From NCBI GenBank assembly GCA_017620635.1, contig JAGAUV010000007.1, forward strand, positions 24,601 through 88,600: a stretch of 64,000 nt of DNA, given 5' to 3'. Position numbers and translations under genes: made by a program. Of this stretch, positions 36,628 to 44,522 are shown piece by piece. A model generated the notes under the pieces. That model was not told the DNA's origin. It saw only the letters and a program-made list of their open reading frames with translations, and did no database searches. This DNA is from Muribaculaceae bacterium. Lineage in GTDB: Bacteria; Bacteroidota; Bacteroidia; Bacteroidales; Muribaculaceae. Every line of letters starts with the position of its first letter. Within the stretch, counting starts at the first letter, position 1.

Positions 36628-37620
36628 ATGAAGATAGGAACAGTCGAACTTGGAGAACAACCGGTCATGCTTGCCCCGATGGAAGATGTGACAGACGCAT
36701 CTTTCCGTCTTATATGCAAGGAGCAGGGCGCGGATATGACATATACCGAGTTCGTTTCGGCCGACGCACTCATCCGTAATATAGCAGCAACCACACGCAA
36801 GCTTCATATTGCAGAAGGGGAGCGCCCGACAGCCATACAGATTTATGGACGCGAGGTGGGCCCTATGGTCGAAGCCGCAGCGATAGTTGAAGAGGCCGCG
36901 CCCGATATACTCGACATCAATTTCGGCTGCCCGGTAAAGAAAGTCGCCGGGAAAGGAGCCGGAGCCGGCATGCTGCGCGATATCCCGCGTATGCTCGAGA
37001 TTACACGCGCTGTGGTGGATGCGGTCAAAATCCCCGTAACGGTCAAGACTCGTCTGGGATGGGACTGCAACAGCAAAATTATCGTCGATCTTGCCGAACG
37101 CCTTCAGGACTGCGGTATCGCCGCGCTGACGGTGCATGGCCGCACACGGTCGCAGATGTATACCGGCGAGGCCGACTGGGACGAGATAGCACGAGTCAAG
37201 GCTAATCCGAGGCTACATATCCCCGTGATAGGCAATGGCGACATTACCACTCCCGAGCGACTTGTGAAAGCTTTCGAGACAGGTGTCGACGGCGTAATGG
37301 TAGGCCGCGCGTCGATAGGCGCCCCCTGGATATTCCGCGAGATGACATCATATCTGCGCACAGGCAGGGTAGAGGAGATATCGCTGGCCGAGAAGTTTGC
37401 CTTGTTGCGCAGGCAGATACGCGAGAGCGTGGAGCGCATCGATGAATACCGAGGCATACTGCACATACGCAGGCATCTGGCGGCTTCTCCCTTGTTCAAG
37501 AGCATACCGAATTTCAGACCTACAAGGATCAGAATGCTTCAGGCTTCGACCCTTGACGAACTTAATCAGGTACTTAATAGTATTGAATACGACATCATAC
37601 CGTCGATACAACAATCATGA
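36628..37620 (+). CDS. tRNA-dihydrouridine synthase
   Basis: A 330-residue flavoenzyme that reduces specific uridines in tRNA to dihydrouridine. FMN-binding LAPMEDVTDASFR lies near residue 15, the catalytic Cys101 in DINFGCPVKKV, TVKTRLGWD near 141, VHGRTRSQMYTGEADW near 170 and GNGDI with GVMVGRASIGAPWIF further on. It is DusB-like in overall pattern, although the paralogue (A/B/C) is not certain. The ATG at 36628 is preceded by AAAGG and follows the promoter at 36590. Its stop overlaps the next gene by four bases. Confidence 0.94.
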   Translation: MKIGTVELGEQPVMLAPMEDVTDASFRLICKEQGADMTYTEFVSADALIRNIAATTRKLHIAEGERPTAIQIYGREVGPMVEAAAIVEEAAPDILDINFGCPVKKVAGKGAGAGMLRDIPRMLEITRAVVDAVKIPVTVKTRLGWDCNSKIIVDLAERLQDCGIAALTVHGRTRSQMYTGEADWDEIARVKANPRLHIPVIGNGDITTPERLVKAFETGVDGVMVGRASIGAPWIFREMTSYLRTGRVEEISLAEKFALLRRQIRESVERIDEYRGILHIRRHLAASPLFKSIPNFRPTRIRMLQASTLDELNQVLNSIEYDIIPSIQQS

Positions 37621-38324
37621 GACATATCATTATCATACTTTCTTTTCTTATCGCTTCGGCGACCCTCTATGCCGATGAACTTGCTGCATATAGGCTCAAT
37701 GTTCAGAATTTCAGTGAATTTACTGTAGTCGACGGAGTTTCGGTAGATTATTACTGCCGTCCTGATTCTGCCGGATGGGCCGTGTTCTACTGCACTCCCG
37801 AGAAGGCATCGGAGATAATGTTCGAGAACAAGGCCGAGAAACTGACCATCCGCAGTGCCGCCGACGAGAATGTGATCAAGAATCTTCCGACCATACGTCT
37901 TTACTCCGGCATACTTAACAAGGTGGAGAACTCGGGCGACTCAATAGTACGCATCTTCGCCCCGGCGCATGTCGAGAATCTGAAGATAAGCCAGATCGGC
38001 AACGGCAAGATCGAAGCCAGAGATATCGACGCCGACAATGTGGAGGCGAGCATTACCGCCGGTAAGGGACATCTCTCCCTGTCGGGCAAAGCCGACAAGG
38101 CCAAGATAAAAAATGTGAGCACCGGTCCGATCGACGCTTCGGGGCTTACCGTGCGTCAGGCCAACTGTTATCTGTTCGGCACCGGCGATATACAATGTAT
38201 GCCTACCGAGCAGTTGCGGATCTACGGCGCCGGTTCGGGCAAGGTGTATTATCATGTCAAACCCAACAAGATCACTAATCGAGGCATAGGAGTAAAAGCA
38301 CTCCCTGCGCCGAATGCTGATTGA
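37617..38324 (+). CDS. DUF2807 (head GIN domain) secreted protein
   Basis: A 235-residue protein with a signal peptide (about 1-19, ...SATLYA). The body shows the regular short-repeat beta-helix pattern of DUF2807: residues such as IKNVSTGPIDASGLTV, KISQIGNGKIEARDIDADNVEASIT and a final YGAGSGKVYYHVKPNKITNRGIGVKALP. These domains are common in Bacteroidota as periplasmic or surface putative adhesin-like modules with no proven function. It overlaps dus by four bases and the flippase by four bases, so all three are translationally coupled. Confidence 0.82.
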   Translation: MRHIIIILSFLIASATLYADELAAYRLNVQNFSEFTVVDGVSVDYYCRPDSAGWAVFYCTPEKASEIMFENKAEKLTIRSAADENVIKNLPTIRLYSGILNKVENSGDSIVRIFAPAHVENLKISQIGNGKIEARDIDADNVEASITAGKGHLSLSGKADKAKIKNVSTGPIDASGLTVRQANCYLFGTGDIQCMPTEQLRIYGAGSGKVYYHVKPNKITNRGIGVKALPAPNAD

Positions 38325-39811
38325 TAAACAGATATATTATCAGACCGCTCAAGACACGCACAGCCCACTCGCTGAAGTGGAATATGATCGACCGCGTGGC
38401 CACGCAAGTGCTCTATGCGGTAACCGGTATCGTGCTTGCCCGTGAGCTTTCGACCGAGGATTTCGCTCTTGTCGGCGCTCTGCTCATCTTTCAGGCTTTT
38501 GCTTCGCTGCTTGTCGACAGCGGTTTTGCCTATGCGCTGATACAGCGCAAACGGCCTACCAAGCTCGACTATTCTACCGTTCTGTGGTTTAATATGGCGG
38601 TGGCGACGCTGCTATATGTCGTACTGTATTTGTCCGCTCCTTTGATAGCCGACTGTTTTCAGGGCGATACGCGCCTCATACCGCTGTCGAGGGTAATGTT
38701 CCTGTCGTTGATACTCAATGCCGCCGCCATCGTGCAGACAAACAGGCTCATGAAGGCAATGGATGTGCGGCTCGTCGCGGTGTCGAACTCACTTGGCCTG
38801 GTCTTGGGCGGCGTTGTGGGTATCGTGCTTGCCGTGAACGGTTTCGGAGCGTGGGCTCTGGTATGGCAGACTCTGACCCTTGCTTCGGTAAAGAGTATCG
38901 TGCTGTGGACTTCGACCCGTTGGCGTCCGCTGATACGCTTCTCATGGAAGTCGCTTCGGGCTTATTTCGGCATAGGATCGAAGATGATGTTCACTTCGTT
39001 CCTCAATACGCTGTTTCTTAATATATACGGTTTCTTTATCGGCCATTTCGTGAGCATGTCGTCGCTCGGTTATTATACCCAGAGCGACAAATGGAGCAAG
39101 ATGGGTATAAGTTCTATCTCCCAGGTGCTCACGTCGTCGTTCCTGCCGGCTCTGTCGGCTGTACAGGACAGTCCCGAGCGATTCCGGGCGATGGTGTCGA
39201 AGATCAACCGCTTTACATCATATCTTCTCTTTCCGGCCATGCTTGGTCTCATGGCAATGGCCAAGCCGATATTCCATACTCTTTTCGGCGAGAAATGGGA
39301 TCCGTCGATCTATCTTTTCCAGCTCCTGCTCTTGCGCGGCGTTTTTGTGGTGTTCAATTCACTCTACAGCAATTATCTGCTTGCGCTCGGCCATGGCGGC
39401 GCTATAGTACGCCTGGAGGTGTTGCGCGATGTGGCTGCGTTAATAGCTCTGGCTGTCACATTTCCATACATGACGCTTACTTTGCCTGACGATCCTGTAT
39501 ATGGCGTGAGGATACTCCTTTACGGGCAGCTTGCGGCTACGGTACTGGCATGTGCAGTGTCGCTGGTGGTAACGGTAAGGCTCACGTCGATAGGCCTCAT
39601 GCGCTTCGTGCGCGACATGATGCCTTATTTTATGCAGACGGTGCTTATAGTGCCTGTTATGCTTGTCGCCGCAATGATCTCCGAGCTGGCGTGGATCAAG
39701 CTCGTAGTGATGCTGGCAGTAGCGTTGACGTTATATTTAGGCGGCAACTATGTTTTCCGGTCGAAGATACAGCAGGAAGTTTTTGCGTATCTGACCGGGC
39801 GCAATAAGTGA
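38321..39811 (+). CDS. Polysaccharide/lipopolysaccharide flippase (MOP superfamily, Wzx-like)
   Basis: A 496-residue inner-membrane protein with about 12-14 hydrophobic segments, starting with LKWNMIDRVATQVLYAVTGIVLARELSTEDF, a hallmark of WzxC-type exporters of the MATE/MOP superfamily. It would flip undecaprenyl-linked oligosaccharide units across the membrane. The presumed start is TTG 38321, overlapping the DUF2807 stop; a downstream ATG at 38384 would remove 21 residues. No glycosyltransferases are linked in the window, so it is an orphan flippase. Confidence 0.85.
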   Translation: MINRYIIRPLKTRTAHSLKWNMIDRVATQVLYAVTGIVLARELSTEDFALVGALLIFQAFASLLVDSGFAYALIQRKRPTKLDYSTVLWFNMAVATLLYVVLYLSAPLIADCFQGDTRLIPLSRVMFLSLILNAAAIVQTNRLMKAMDVRLVAVSNSLGLVLGGVVGIVLAVNGFGAWALVWQTLTLASVKSIVLWTSTRWRPLIRFSWKSLRAYFGIGSKMMFTSFLNTLFLNIYGFFIGHFVSMSSLGYYTQSDKWSKMGISSISQVLTSSFLPALSAVQDSPERFRAMVSKINRFTSYLLFPAMLGLMAMAKPIFHTLFGEKWDPSIYLFQLLLLRGVFVVFNSLYSNYLLALGHGGAIVRLEVLRDVAALIALAVTFPYMTLTLPDDPVYGVRILLYGQLAATVLACAVSLVVTVRLTSIGLMRFVRDMMPYFMQTVLIVPVMLVAAMISELAWIKLVVMLAVALTLYLGGNYVFRSKIQQEVFAYLTGRNK

Positions 39812-39912
39812 TATACAATCCCCTTGTCTTTGTGCCTTTTGTTATATAGGCTTGTGTGCCGGAGCCTTGTGCGCTCCTGTACTACGTGTGGTACGGACAC
39901 ACAAAATCCGAA

Positions 39913-39936
39913 CACCGGCGCATTGTGTGCGCGGTG
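39913..39936. terminator. Hairpin between the convergent flippase and rpsU genes
   Basis: CACCG(G)CGCA pairs with TGCGCGGTG with one bulged base. On the reverse strand it is followed by a T-rich stretch, so it may end rpsU. The whole 39830-39955 gap is dense in GTGTG/CACAC palindromic fragments. Confidence 0.45.
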
Positions 39937-39973
39937 CCCGGTTGTATTGTGTCCAGTAAGTTGAGGCGAGAAA

Positions 39974-40165
39974 TTAATCTTCGACTGAGCGGAGCTGCTG
40001 AACGTAGATAGCCTTCATCATCTTCTTGCGGTTGGTGACAGAGGGCTTCTGAAATGCCTGGCGTGCGCGCAGTTCTTTTACAATGCCGGTTTTCTCAAAT
40101 TTGCGTTTAAATTTTTTGAGAGCTCGTTCGATGAGCTCGCCTTCTTTTACTTGTACGATGATCAT
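39974..40165 (-). CDS. rpsU: 30S ribosomal protein S21
   Basis: A 63-residue basic protein. The opening MIIVQVKEGELIERALKKFKRK and the KELRARQAFQKPSVTNRKKM segment are diagnostic for S21, which binds the 30S subunit near the 3' end of 16S rRNA. It is transcribed alone from its own promoter at 40207-40237, not with proS, which lies 92 bases upstream on the same strand. Confidence 0.96.
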   Translation of the reverse strand: MIIVQVKEGELIERALKKFKRKFEKTGIVKELRARQAFQKPSVTNRKKMMKAIYVQQLRSVED

Positions 40166-40206
40166 ATTGTAATGTTATATTTGTTGTCGATTATAGTTTA
40201 GCGCGG

Positions 40207-40237
40207 CAAAATTACAAAAAACATTTAAGTTGGCCAA
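40207..40237 (-). promoter_or_regulatory. Promoter of rpsU
   Basis: Reverse strand: TTGG, a 19-base spacer, TAATTTTG (CAAAATTA at 40207-40214). One mismatch to the -33 consensus. The position, 42 bases before the start codon, is right. Confidence 0.65.
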
Positions 40238-40257
40238 GAAATGAGCTAAATATTTTT

Positions 40258-41739
40258 TTAGTAATTCCTTGCGATGATGACGCGTCGGGCTGAGGGCTTG
40301 CCTGTGACCATACATTTGCCGGGTGTATTGTCGTCGTCGAGGGGTATGCAGCGTATTGTCGCCTTGGTGTCGGCCTTGATCTTCTCTTCGGTCTCGGTTG
40401 TGCCGTCCCAGTGGCAGAGGAAGAATCCGCCGTCTTCGATGCGTTCCTTGAACTCGTCGTAGCTGTCGCATACATATGTCTTTGCCTGACGCATTGCCAC
40501 GGCTTTGTCGTAGATGTTCTTCTGGATATCTTCGAGCAGGGTGTTGACATAGTCGGCGATACCGGCCAGGGGAGCGGAGTGCTTCTCGAGGGTGTCGCGG
40601 CGCATTACCTCTACGGTGCCGGCCTCTACGTCGCGCGCACCGAGTACCAGACGTACGGGTACGCCTTTGAGCTCGTAGTCGGCGAACTTGAATCCGGGGC
40701 GTTTGTTGTCGGCATCGTCGTACTTGACGGAAATACCGAGTTCTTTAAGACGCTCGATGATAGGCAGCACGTGCTCGGTAATTTCGGCGAGCTGTTCGGC
40801 GTTCTTGTAGATAGGCACGATCACGACCTGTATGGGAGCCAGATGCGGAGGCAGCACGAGGCCGTTGTCATCGGAGTGAGTCATGATGAGTGCGCCCATA
40901 AGACGCGTCGACACGCCCCAGGAGTTTGCCCACACGTATTCAGGCTGGTTGTCCTTGTTGGCGAATGTAACGTCGAATGCCTTGGCGAAGTTCTGTCCGA
41001 GGTTGTGCGATGTGCCGGCCTGCAGGGCTTTGCCGTCCTGTATCATTGCTTCGATGGTGTAGGTGTTGAGTGCGCCGGCGAAACGCTCGTTGGCTGTCTT
41101 GACGCCTATTGTCACAGGCACTGCCATGTACTTTTCGGCAAATTCGGCATATAGTTTGATCATCTGCACGGTGCGTGCCTGACTTTCTTCTGCCGTGGCG
41201 TGGGCGCAGTGGCCTTCCTGCCATAGAAATTCGCTTGTACGGAGGAACATGCGTGTACGCATCTCCCAGCGCATCACATTGGCCCACTGGTTGCAGAGAA
41301 TTGGGAGATCGCGCCAGCTGTGTATCCAGTTTTTATATGTTCCCCAGATAATAGTCTCGGAAGTAGGACGGACGATCAGTTCTTCCTCGAGGCGAGCCTC
41401 GGGGTCGACGATCACGCCGGTACCGTTGGGGTCGTTTTTGAGGCGGTAGTGTGTCACTACAGCGCATTCTTTAGCGAAACCTTCGACGTGCTCGGCCTCC
41501 CGGCAGAGGAACGATTTGGGGATGAGCAGGGGGAAGTATGCATTCTGTACGCCTGTTCCCTTGAACATGCGGTCGAGAGTCTGCTGCATCTTTTCCCATA
41601 TGGCGTAGCCGTAGGGTTTGATAACCATACAGCCTCGCACGGCCGATTGCTCGGCCAGATCAGCTTTGACAACGAGCTCGTTGTACCACTGCGAGTAGTT
41701 GTCGGAACGTTTGGTAAGGTTTTTAAGTTCTATTGCCAT
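40258..41739 (-). CDS. proS: Prolyl-tRNA synthetase (archaeal/eukaryotic-type)
   Basis: A 493-residue class II aminoacyl-tRNA synthetase that charges tRNA-Pro. The opening [25 protein letters not shown] and the lack of the internal editing domain mark the short, archaeal-like ProS form (type 3) that Bacteroidota use. Class II motifs are visible as [45 protein letters not shown] and, near the middle, [24 protein letters not shown]. It ends in the typical tyrosine, ARNY. It lies 85 bases after the DUF3127 gene; no strong promoter was found directly before it. Confidence 0.96.
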   Translation of the reverse strand: MAIELKNLTKRSDNYSQWYNELVVKADLAEQSAVRGCMVIKPYGYAIWEKMQQTLDRMFKGTGVQNAYFPLLIPKSFLCREAEHVEGFAKECAVVTHYRLKNDPNGTGVIVDPEARLEEELIVRPTSETIIWGTYKNWIHSWRDLPILCNQWANVMRWEMRTRMFLRTSEFLWQEGHCAHATAEESQARTVQMIKLYAEFAEKYMAVPVTIGVKTANERFAGALNTYTIEAMIQDGKALQAGTSHNLGQNFAKAFDVTFANKDNQPEYVWANSWGVSTRLMGALIMTHSDDNGLVLPPHLAPIQVVIVPIYKNAEQLAEITEHVLPIIERLKELGISVKYDDADNKRPGFKFADYELKGVPVRLVLGARDVEAGTVEVMRRDTLEKHSAPLAGIADYVNTLLEDIQKNIYDKAVAMRQAKTYVCDSYDEFKERIEDGGFFLCHWDGTTETEEKIKADTKATIRCIPLDDDNTPGKCMVTGKPSARRVIIARNY

Positions 41740-41763
41740 TGTTGTTTAGCTGCAAATAATATT

Positions 41764-41799
41764 GCAGAGCCGGGGCATAGCTCAATGTCGCGGCTCTGC
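41764..41799 (-). terminator. Hairpin between the DUF3127 gene and proS
   Basis: A perfect 9-bp stem GCAGAGCCG/CGGCTCTGC (41764-41772 with 41791-41799). The T-tract is poor, so it may attenuate rather than end transcription into proS. A separate 12-base palindrome TAACCCGGGTTA (41813-41824) abuts the DUF3127 stop codon. Confidence 0.5.
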
Positions 41800-41824
41800 G
41801 AAAATAGGTTTCTAACCCGGGTTA

Positions 41825-42199
41825 TCAGAAGGGGAATTCGTCTTCACCGCCGGCAAGAGGAGCTGCAGGAGGGGGAGGGAGGGGCGATCCGACAGGAGCG
41901 GCGGCCGGTGCTGCGCCGGCGACGGGAACGTCTTCGGGAACGGCACGGAAGAGGCGTACTTCGGTATACCAGCGGCCGTTGTACTCGCGCGATTCGATGT
42001 CGAACGATGCTGTGATACGCTGGCCTACGGTCAGCTGTATGGCGTCAGCGGTCTGGTTGAATGTGGTAAGACATATCTTGCGAGGGAACTGGCCTTCGTT
42101 GTTCTCGAGGATATATTCTTGTTTCTTCCAGGCGTTGCCGACTTTAGAGATGCCCGACTGAGGAGGGAGCACCTGGACGATAGTTCCTTTAATTTCCAT
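41825..42199 (-). CDS. DUF3127 protein with an SSB-like acidic C-terminal tail
   Basis: A 124-residue protein. The first 85 residues (MEIKGTIVQVLPPQSGISK ... EYNGRWYTEVRLFRA) match DUF3127, a small OB-fold-like domain common in Bacteroidota. A Pro/Ala linker follows (about 90-115), and the chain ends GGEDEFPF. That layout of OB-like domain, disordered linker and acidic tip ending in Pro-Phe closely parallels bacterial single-stranded DNA-binding protein, whose tip recruits repair proteins. Nucleic-acid binding is therefore plausible but inferred. It has one of the best promoters in the window and is followed by a hairpin before proS. Confidence 0.78.
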   Translation of the reverse strand: MEIKGTIVQVLPPQSGISKVGNAWKKQEYILENNEGQFPRKICLTTFNQTADAIQLTVGQRITASFDIESREYNGRWYTEVRLFRAVPEDVPVAGAAPAAAPVGSPLPPPPAAPLAGGEDEFPF

Positions 42200-42224
42200 G
42201 TATTGAGTGTGTGATAGTGTTTGT

Positions 42225-42261
42225 ATACGGCAAAGTTACGATTTTTTTGCCGTATGACAAA
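42225..42261 (-). promoter_or_regulatory. Promoter and overlapping inverted repeat of the DUF3127 gene
   Basis: Reverse strand: TTTG (42258-42261), a 19-base spacer, TAACTTTG (42231-42238), an exact consensus. A perfect 10-base inverted repeat ATACGGCAAA/TTTGCCGTAT (42225-42234 and 42246-42255) overlaps the -7 element. It could be an operator or the 3' hairpin of the gene upstream. Confidence 0.78.
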
Positions 42262-42265
42262 ATTT

Positions 42266-43003
42266 TTATTCCTGAGGCTTGTTGAACGCTGTGAGGTACT
42301 GGGTCAGGACGGGTTCGCCTTTCTTCACTTCCTGTACGGTCTTGACAGTGCCGACGTTGGGAGCAAACCACTGGGTAACGAATATCTTCTGGGTGTCAAC
42401 CTTGTTGACGAAGCTCACCTTGAGGCATTCGAATGTTCCGGCCGGTACAGTGATGGTCTCGGTGCCTTCCACTACGGCGTTCCATATGTTGTAGCTGAAG
42501 CTCTGCTGGTCCACGATGATACGCTGGCTCTTGTTGGGGAGCTTTGTGCCGGCTTTCATGTCGGCGTTGACAGTAAGTGTGAGCTCGCCTTTGACACGTA
42601 TGCTCGAGAATATAGTGGAAAGGTCACCTTCGGTTACAAACTGACCGGCGGCCTGGTACTGCATCTTGATCATATCTATCATATCCTGACGGGCCGACTG
42701 CTCGGTGCTGAGCACGAATGTGGTCGATTTGTCGGCCGGAGTGTATACCACTGTGGCGGTGTCGATTTTTTCTTTGAACGGGCCGTCGGGTATGGGGGTT
42801 GTCTCCTGTGTGAGAACAGTAAATTTGCCGTCGGCTTCTTTTACGCTGACTACCTCGGCCTTGGTCTCGATCTCGGCGGAGTCGGTGCCTTGATATATGA
42901 CGGTCTTATAGTCCAGTGTGGTGCCTTGCTGTAGGCTTACGTACTGTGCGGAAGCGCCTGTGAAGCACAGGGCGGCTGCGATGAGGGCGGTAATTTTTTT
43001 CAT
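42266..43003 (-). CDS. Exported DUF3108-like protein of unknown function
   Basis: A 245-residue protein with a clear signal peptide (about 1-19, ...CFTGASAQ). The mature chain is beta-rich, with the ending typical of DUF3108/TapB-like folds: an AGTFECLKVSF strand, a WFAPNVGTVKTVQE strand and a short charged tail. There are no catalytic motifs. It lies 17 bases after the acetyltransferase stop and is probably cotranscribed with it from the promoter at 43704-43735. Periplasmic location is the firmest statement; the family assignment is tentative. Confidence 0.65.
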   Translation of the reverse strand: MKKITALIAAALCFTGASAQYVSLQQGTTLDYKTVIYQGTDSAEIETKAEVVSVKEADGKFTVLTQETTPIPDGPFKEKIDTATVVYTPADKSTTFVLSTEQSARQDMIDMIKMQYQAAGQFVTEGDLSTIFSSIRVKGELTLTVNADMKAGTKLPNKSQRIIVDQQSFSYNIWNAVVEGTETITVPAGTFECLKVSFVNKVDTQKIFVTQWFAPNVGTVKTVQEVKKGEPVLTQYLTAFNKPQE

Positions 43004-43020
43004 AATATCTTGGTCGTTAA

Positions 43021-43635
43021 TTATTTGTTTTTTGGTTTCCAGGGGTTGCGTATGTACTCGGGGTGGGCCGGCGCGTTGATAGGGCGAGCCGGTACGCCTG
43101 CCACAGTTGTGCCGGGAGCGATGTCACGGGTCACGACTGCGCCTGCTCCTATGCATGCGCCGCTGCCGATGGCTATGTCGTCGACGATGCTGACACCCGG
43201 ACCGATGTATACGTTATTGCCTATCCATGCGGCCCGGGGAGTGTTTGATCCTATTGTAGTAAACTGTCCGAGGTTCACGTTGTTGCCAATCACGGCTCCG
43301 GGGCTGATGACGAGGCCGTTGCAGTGCTGTATATATAGCCCGTAGCCTATGAGAGTGCGAGGCGGAATGAACAGGCCGTAGCCGCGTTTGTATCTTCCGG
43401 CGCGCCATCGTGCCAGAGGGTACAGCCATCCCCGGCGGTGCTGGGCCAGCCTGAACCAGAAGGCGAAACCGACACTCACGCGGCTCCAGCCCGAGAGCCA
43501 TATACGGAACAAGCTGTCGTGCCGCCCGTTGTGACGGTACGAGTCGGAGCGTATCAGCTCGGCGCAGTCGCGGTAACTGTGCGGTACGGGTATAGACACC
43601 TCTTCGCCGGCTATGGTATATGTCCTGTACTCCAT
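43021..43635 (-). CDS. Hexapeptide-repeat (left-handed beta-helix) acyltransferase, serine acetyltransferase-like
   Basis: A 204-residue protein. A helical N-terminal region (about 1-85) precedes a left-handed beta-helix made of hexapeptide repeats, about 95-185: [28 protein letters not shown] and [30 protein letters not shown]. The last is the common C-terminal cap of CysE/WcaF-type acetyltransferases. It would acetylate a small molecule or sugar using acetyl-CoA. A colanic-acid-type or serine acetyltransferase cannot be separated by eye. A good promoter lies 69 bases upstream. Confidence 0.8.
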   Translation of the reverse strand: MEYRTYTIAGEEVSIPVPHSYRDCAELIRSDSYRHNGRHDSLFRIWLSGWSRVSVGFAFWFRLAQHRRGWLYPLARWRAGRYKRGYGLFIPPRTLIGYGLYIQHCNGLVISPGAVIGNNVNLGQFTTIGSNTPRAAWIGNNVYIGPGVSIVDDIAIGSGACIGAGAVVTRDIAPGTTVAGVPARPINAPAHPEYIRNPWKPKNK

Positions 43636-43703
43636 ATCCGATAGGTAATTATCTCAGGCGTTTATATGGCTCAGCTCTTAAGGAAGCTGTCTTAATTTAT
43701 TGG

Positions 43704-43735
43704 CAAATTTAATAATAGTCGTTAAGATTAGCAAA
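43704..43735 (-). promoter_or_regulatory. Promoter of the acetyltransferase-DUF3108-like unit
   Basis: Reverse strand: TTTG (43732-43735), a 20-base spacer, TAAATTTG (43704-43711). Confidence 0.65.
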
Positions 43736-43802
43736 AATACTTGTGAAAAATTATTGTTCCGTTCCCGAAAATCAGTTTGGCGCTGTGTCATGCCGTCTGC
43801 GT

Positions 43803-44522
43803 TCAGTCATGCGCGGCCAGGTTTAACATACATGCAAGCACATGCTGCATCGCCCGGCATATTACGGAAGTGTATTCTTCACCGGGGTCGTCTCCGTCGA
43901 AATTGGCGTTCAGATAATCCTCGAATTCTTCCGTGTGATCAGAGATATATCCGGGATACTTGCTGTTGAAATCCGACAGGATGCGTAAGATATGCACGCT
44001 GAACAGAGAGAGGCATTGATTGGCCTGCAGGTATCTGAACGATCGCAGATTGGTACCCGGCAACTTTGGAACTAAACTAAGAAGGACACCGCAGAATGCC
44101 TCCATGTCATCGCTGAATACGTTCAGCCAATGGTATAGTTCCCTTGCGACGAAAGCACGCTCAATGGCATTCTGATTGTTGAGCAGATAGAGCATCTGTA
44201 GTAAGCCGGCCATGAAGAAATCGTTATGATAGAGAGGCCCTTGCGTGACCTTCCATAGAAAGTTTGCCGGAAACATAAGCAAGGTGGCGGTGTCGACGTC
44301 TATGTCGAAACGGGGCAGATCTTTTAACCATTCGTTATGTTCGTCGTCATACTTTATAAATTCCAGGCAGGCGTTTGTTATGCGCTCTTTACGTTTTTCG
44401 GAATCTTCTTCGTTATTGCTTTTGTCGAGCAGGTCAAAAAAGTAGTCTGCCGACAGTTTGTTGTCGACATCAAACAGTTTTGCGTCTTCAAGCAGTTGTC
44501 TGTGTAGCTCGGTTCTGTTCAT
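43803..44522 (-). CDS. Unknown 239-residue protein, partner of the DUF4062-STAND gene
   Basis: I do not recognise a family. The protein is acidic and apparently all-helical, without signal peptide or strong membrane segment, so it is presumably cytoplasmic. Notable stretches are LPRFDIDVDTATLLMFPANF, a middle region with many leucines and paired aromatic residues (FVARELYHWLNVFSDDMEAF), and a C-terminal CRAMQHVLACMLNLAAHD. Its start lies four bases inside the stop of the giant STAND gene (ATGA-type overlap), so the two are made together and probably act in one system. Possible roles are regulator, adaptor, effector or inhibitor; nothing in the sequence decides. The G+C of both genes looks lower than that of neighbours. 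Confidence 0.72.
   Translation of the reverse strand: MNRTELHRQLLEDAKLFDVDNKLSADYFFDLLDKSNNEEDSEKRKERITNACLEFIKYDDEHNEWLKDLPRFDIDVDTATLLMFPANFLWKVTQGPLYHNDFFMAGLLQMLYLLNNQNAIERAFVARELYHWLNVFSDDMEAFCGVLLSLVPKLPGTNLRSFRYLQANQCLSLFSVHILRILSDFNSKYPGYISDHTEEFEDYLNANFDGDDPGEEYTSVICRAMQHVLACMLNLAAHD

Noticed and set aside
39830-39955. Palindrome-rich GTGTG/CACAC tract considered as a mobile-element end or CRISPR fragment
   Set aside because: No regular repeat-spacer spacing, no target-site duplication and no transposase; it is best read as terminator-type hairpins between convergent genes.
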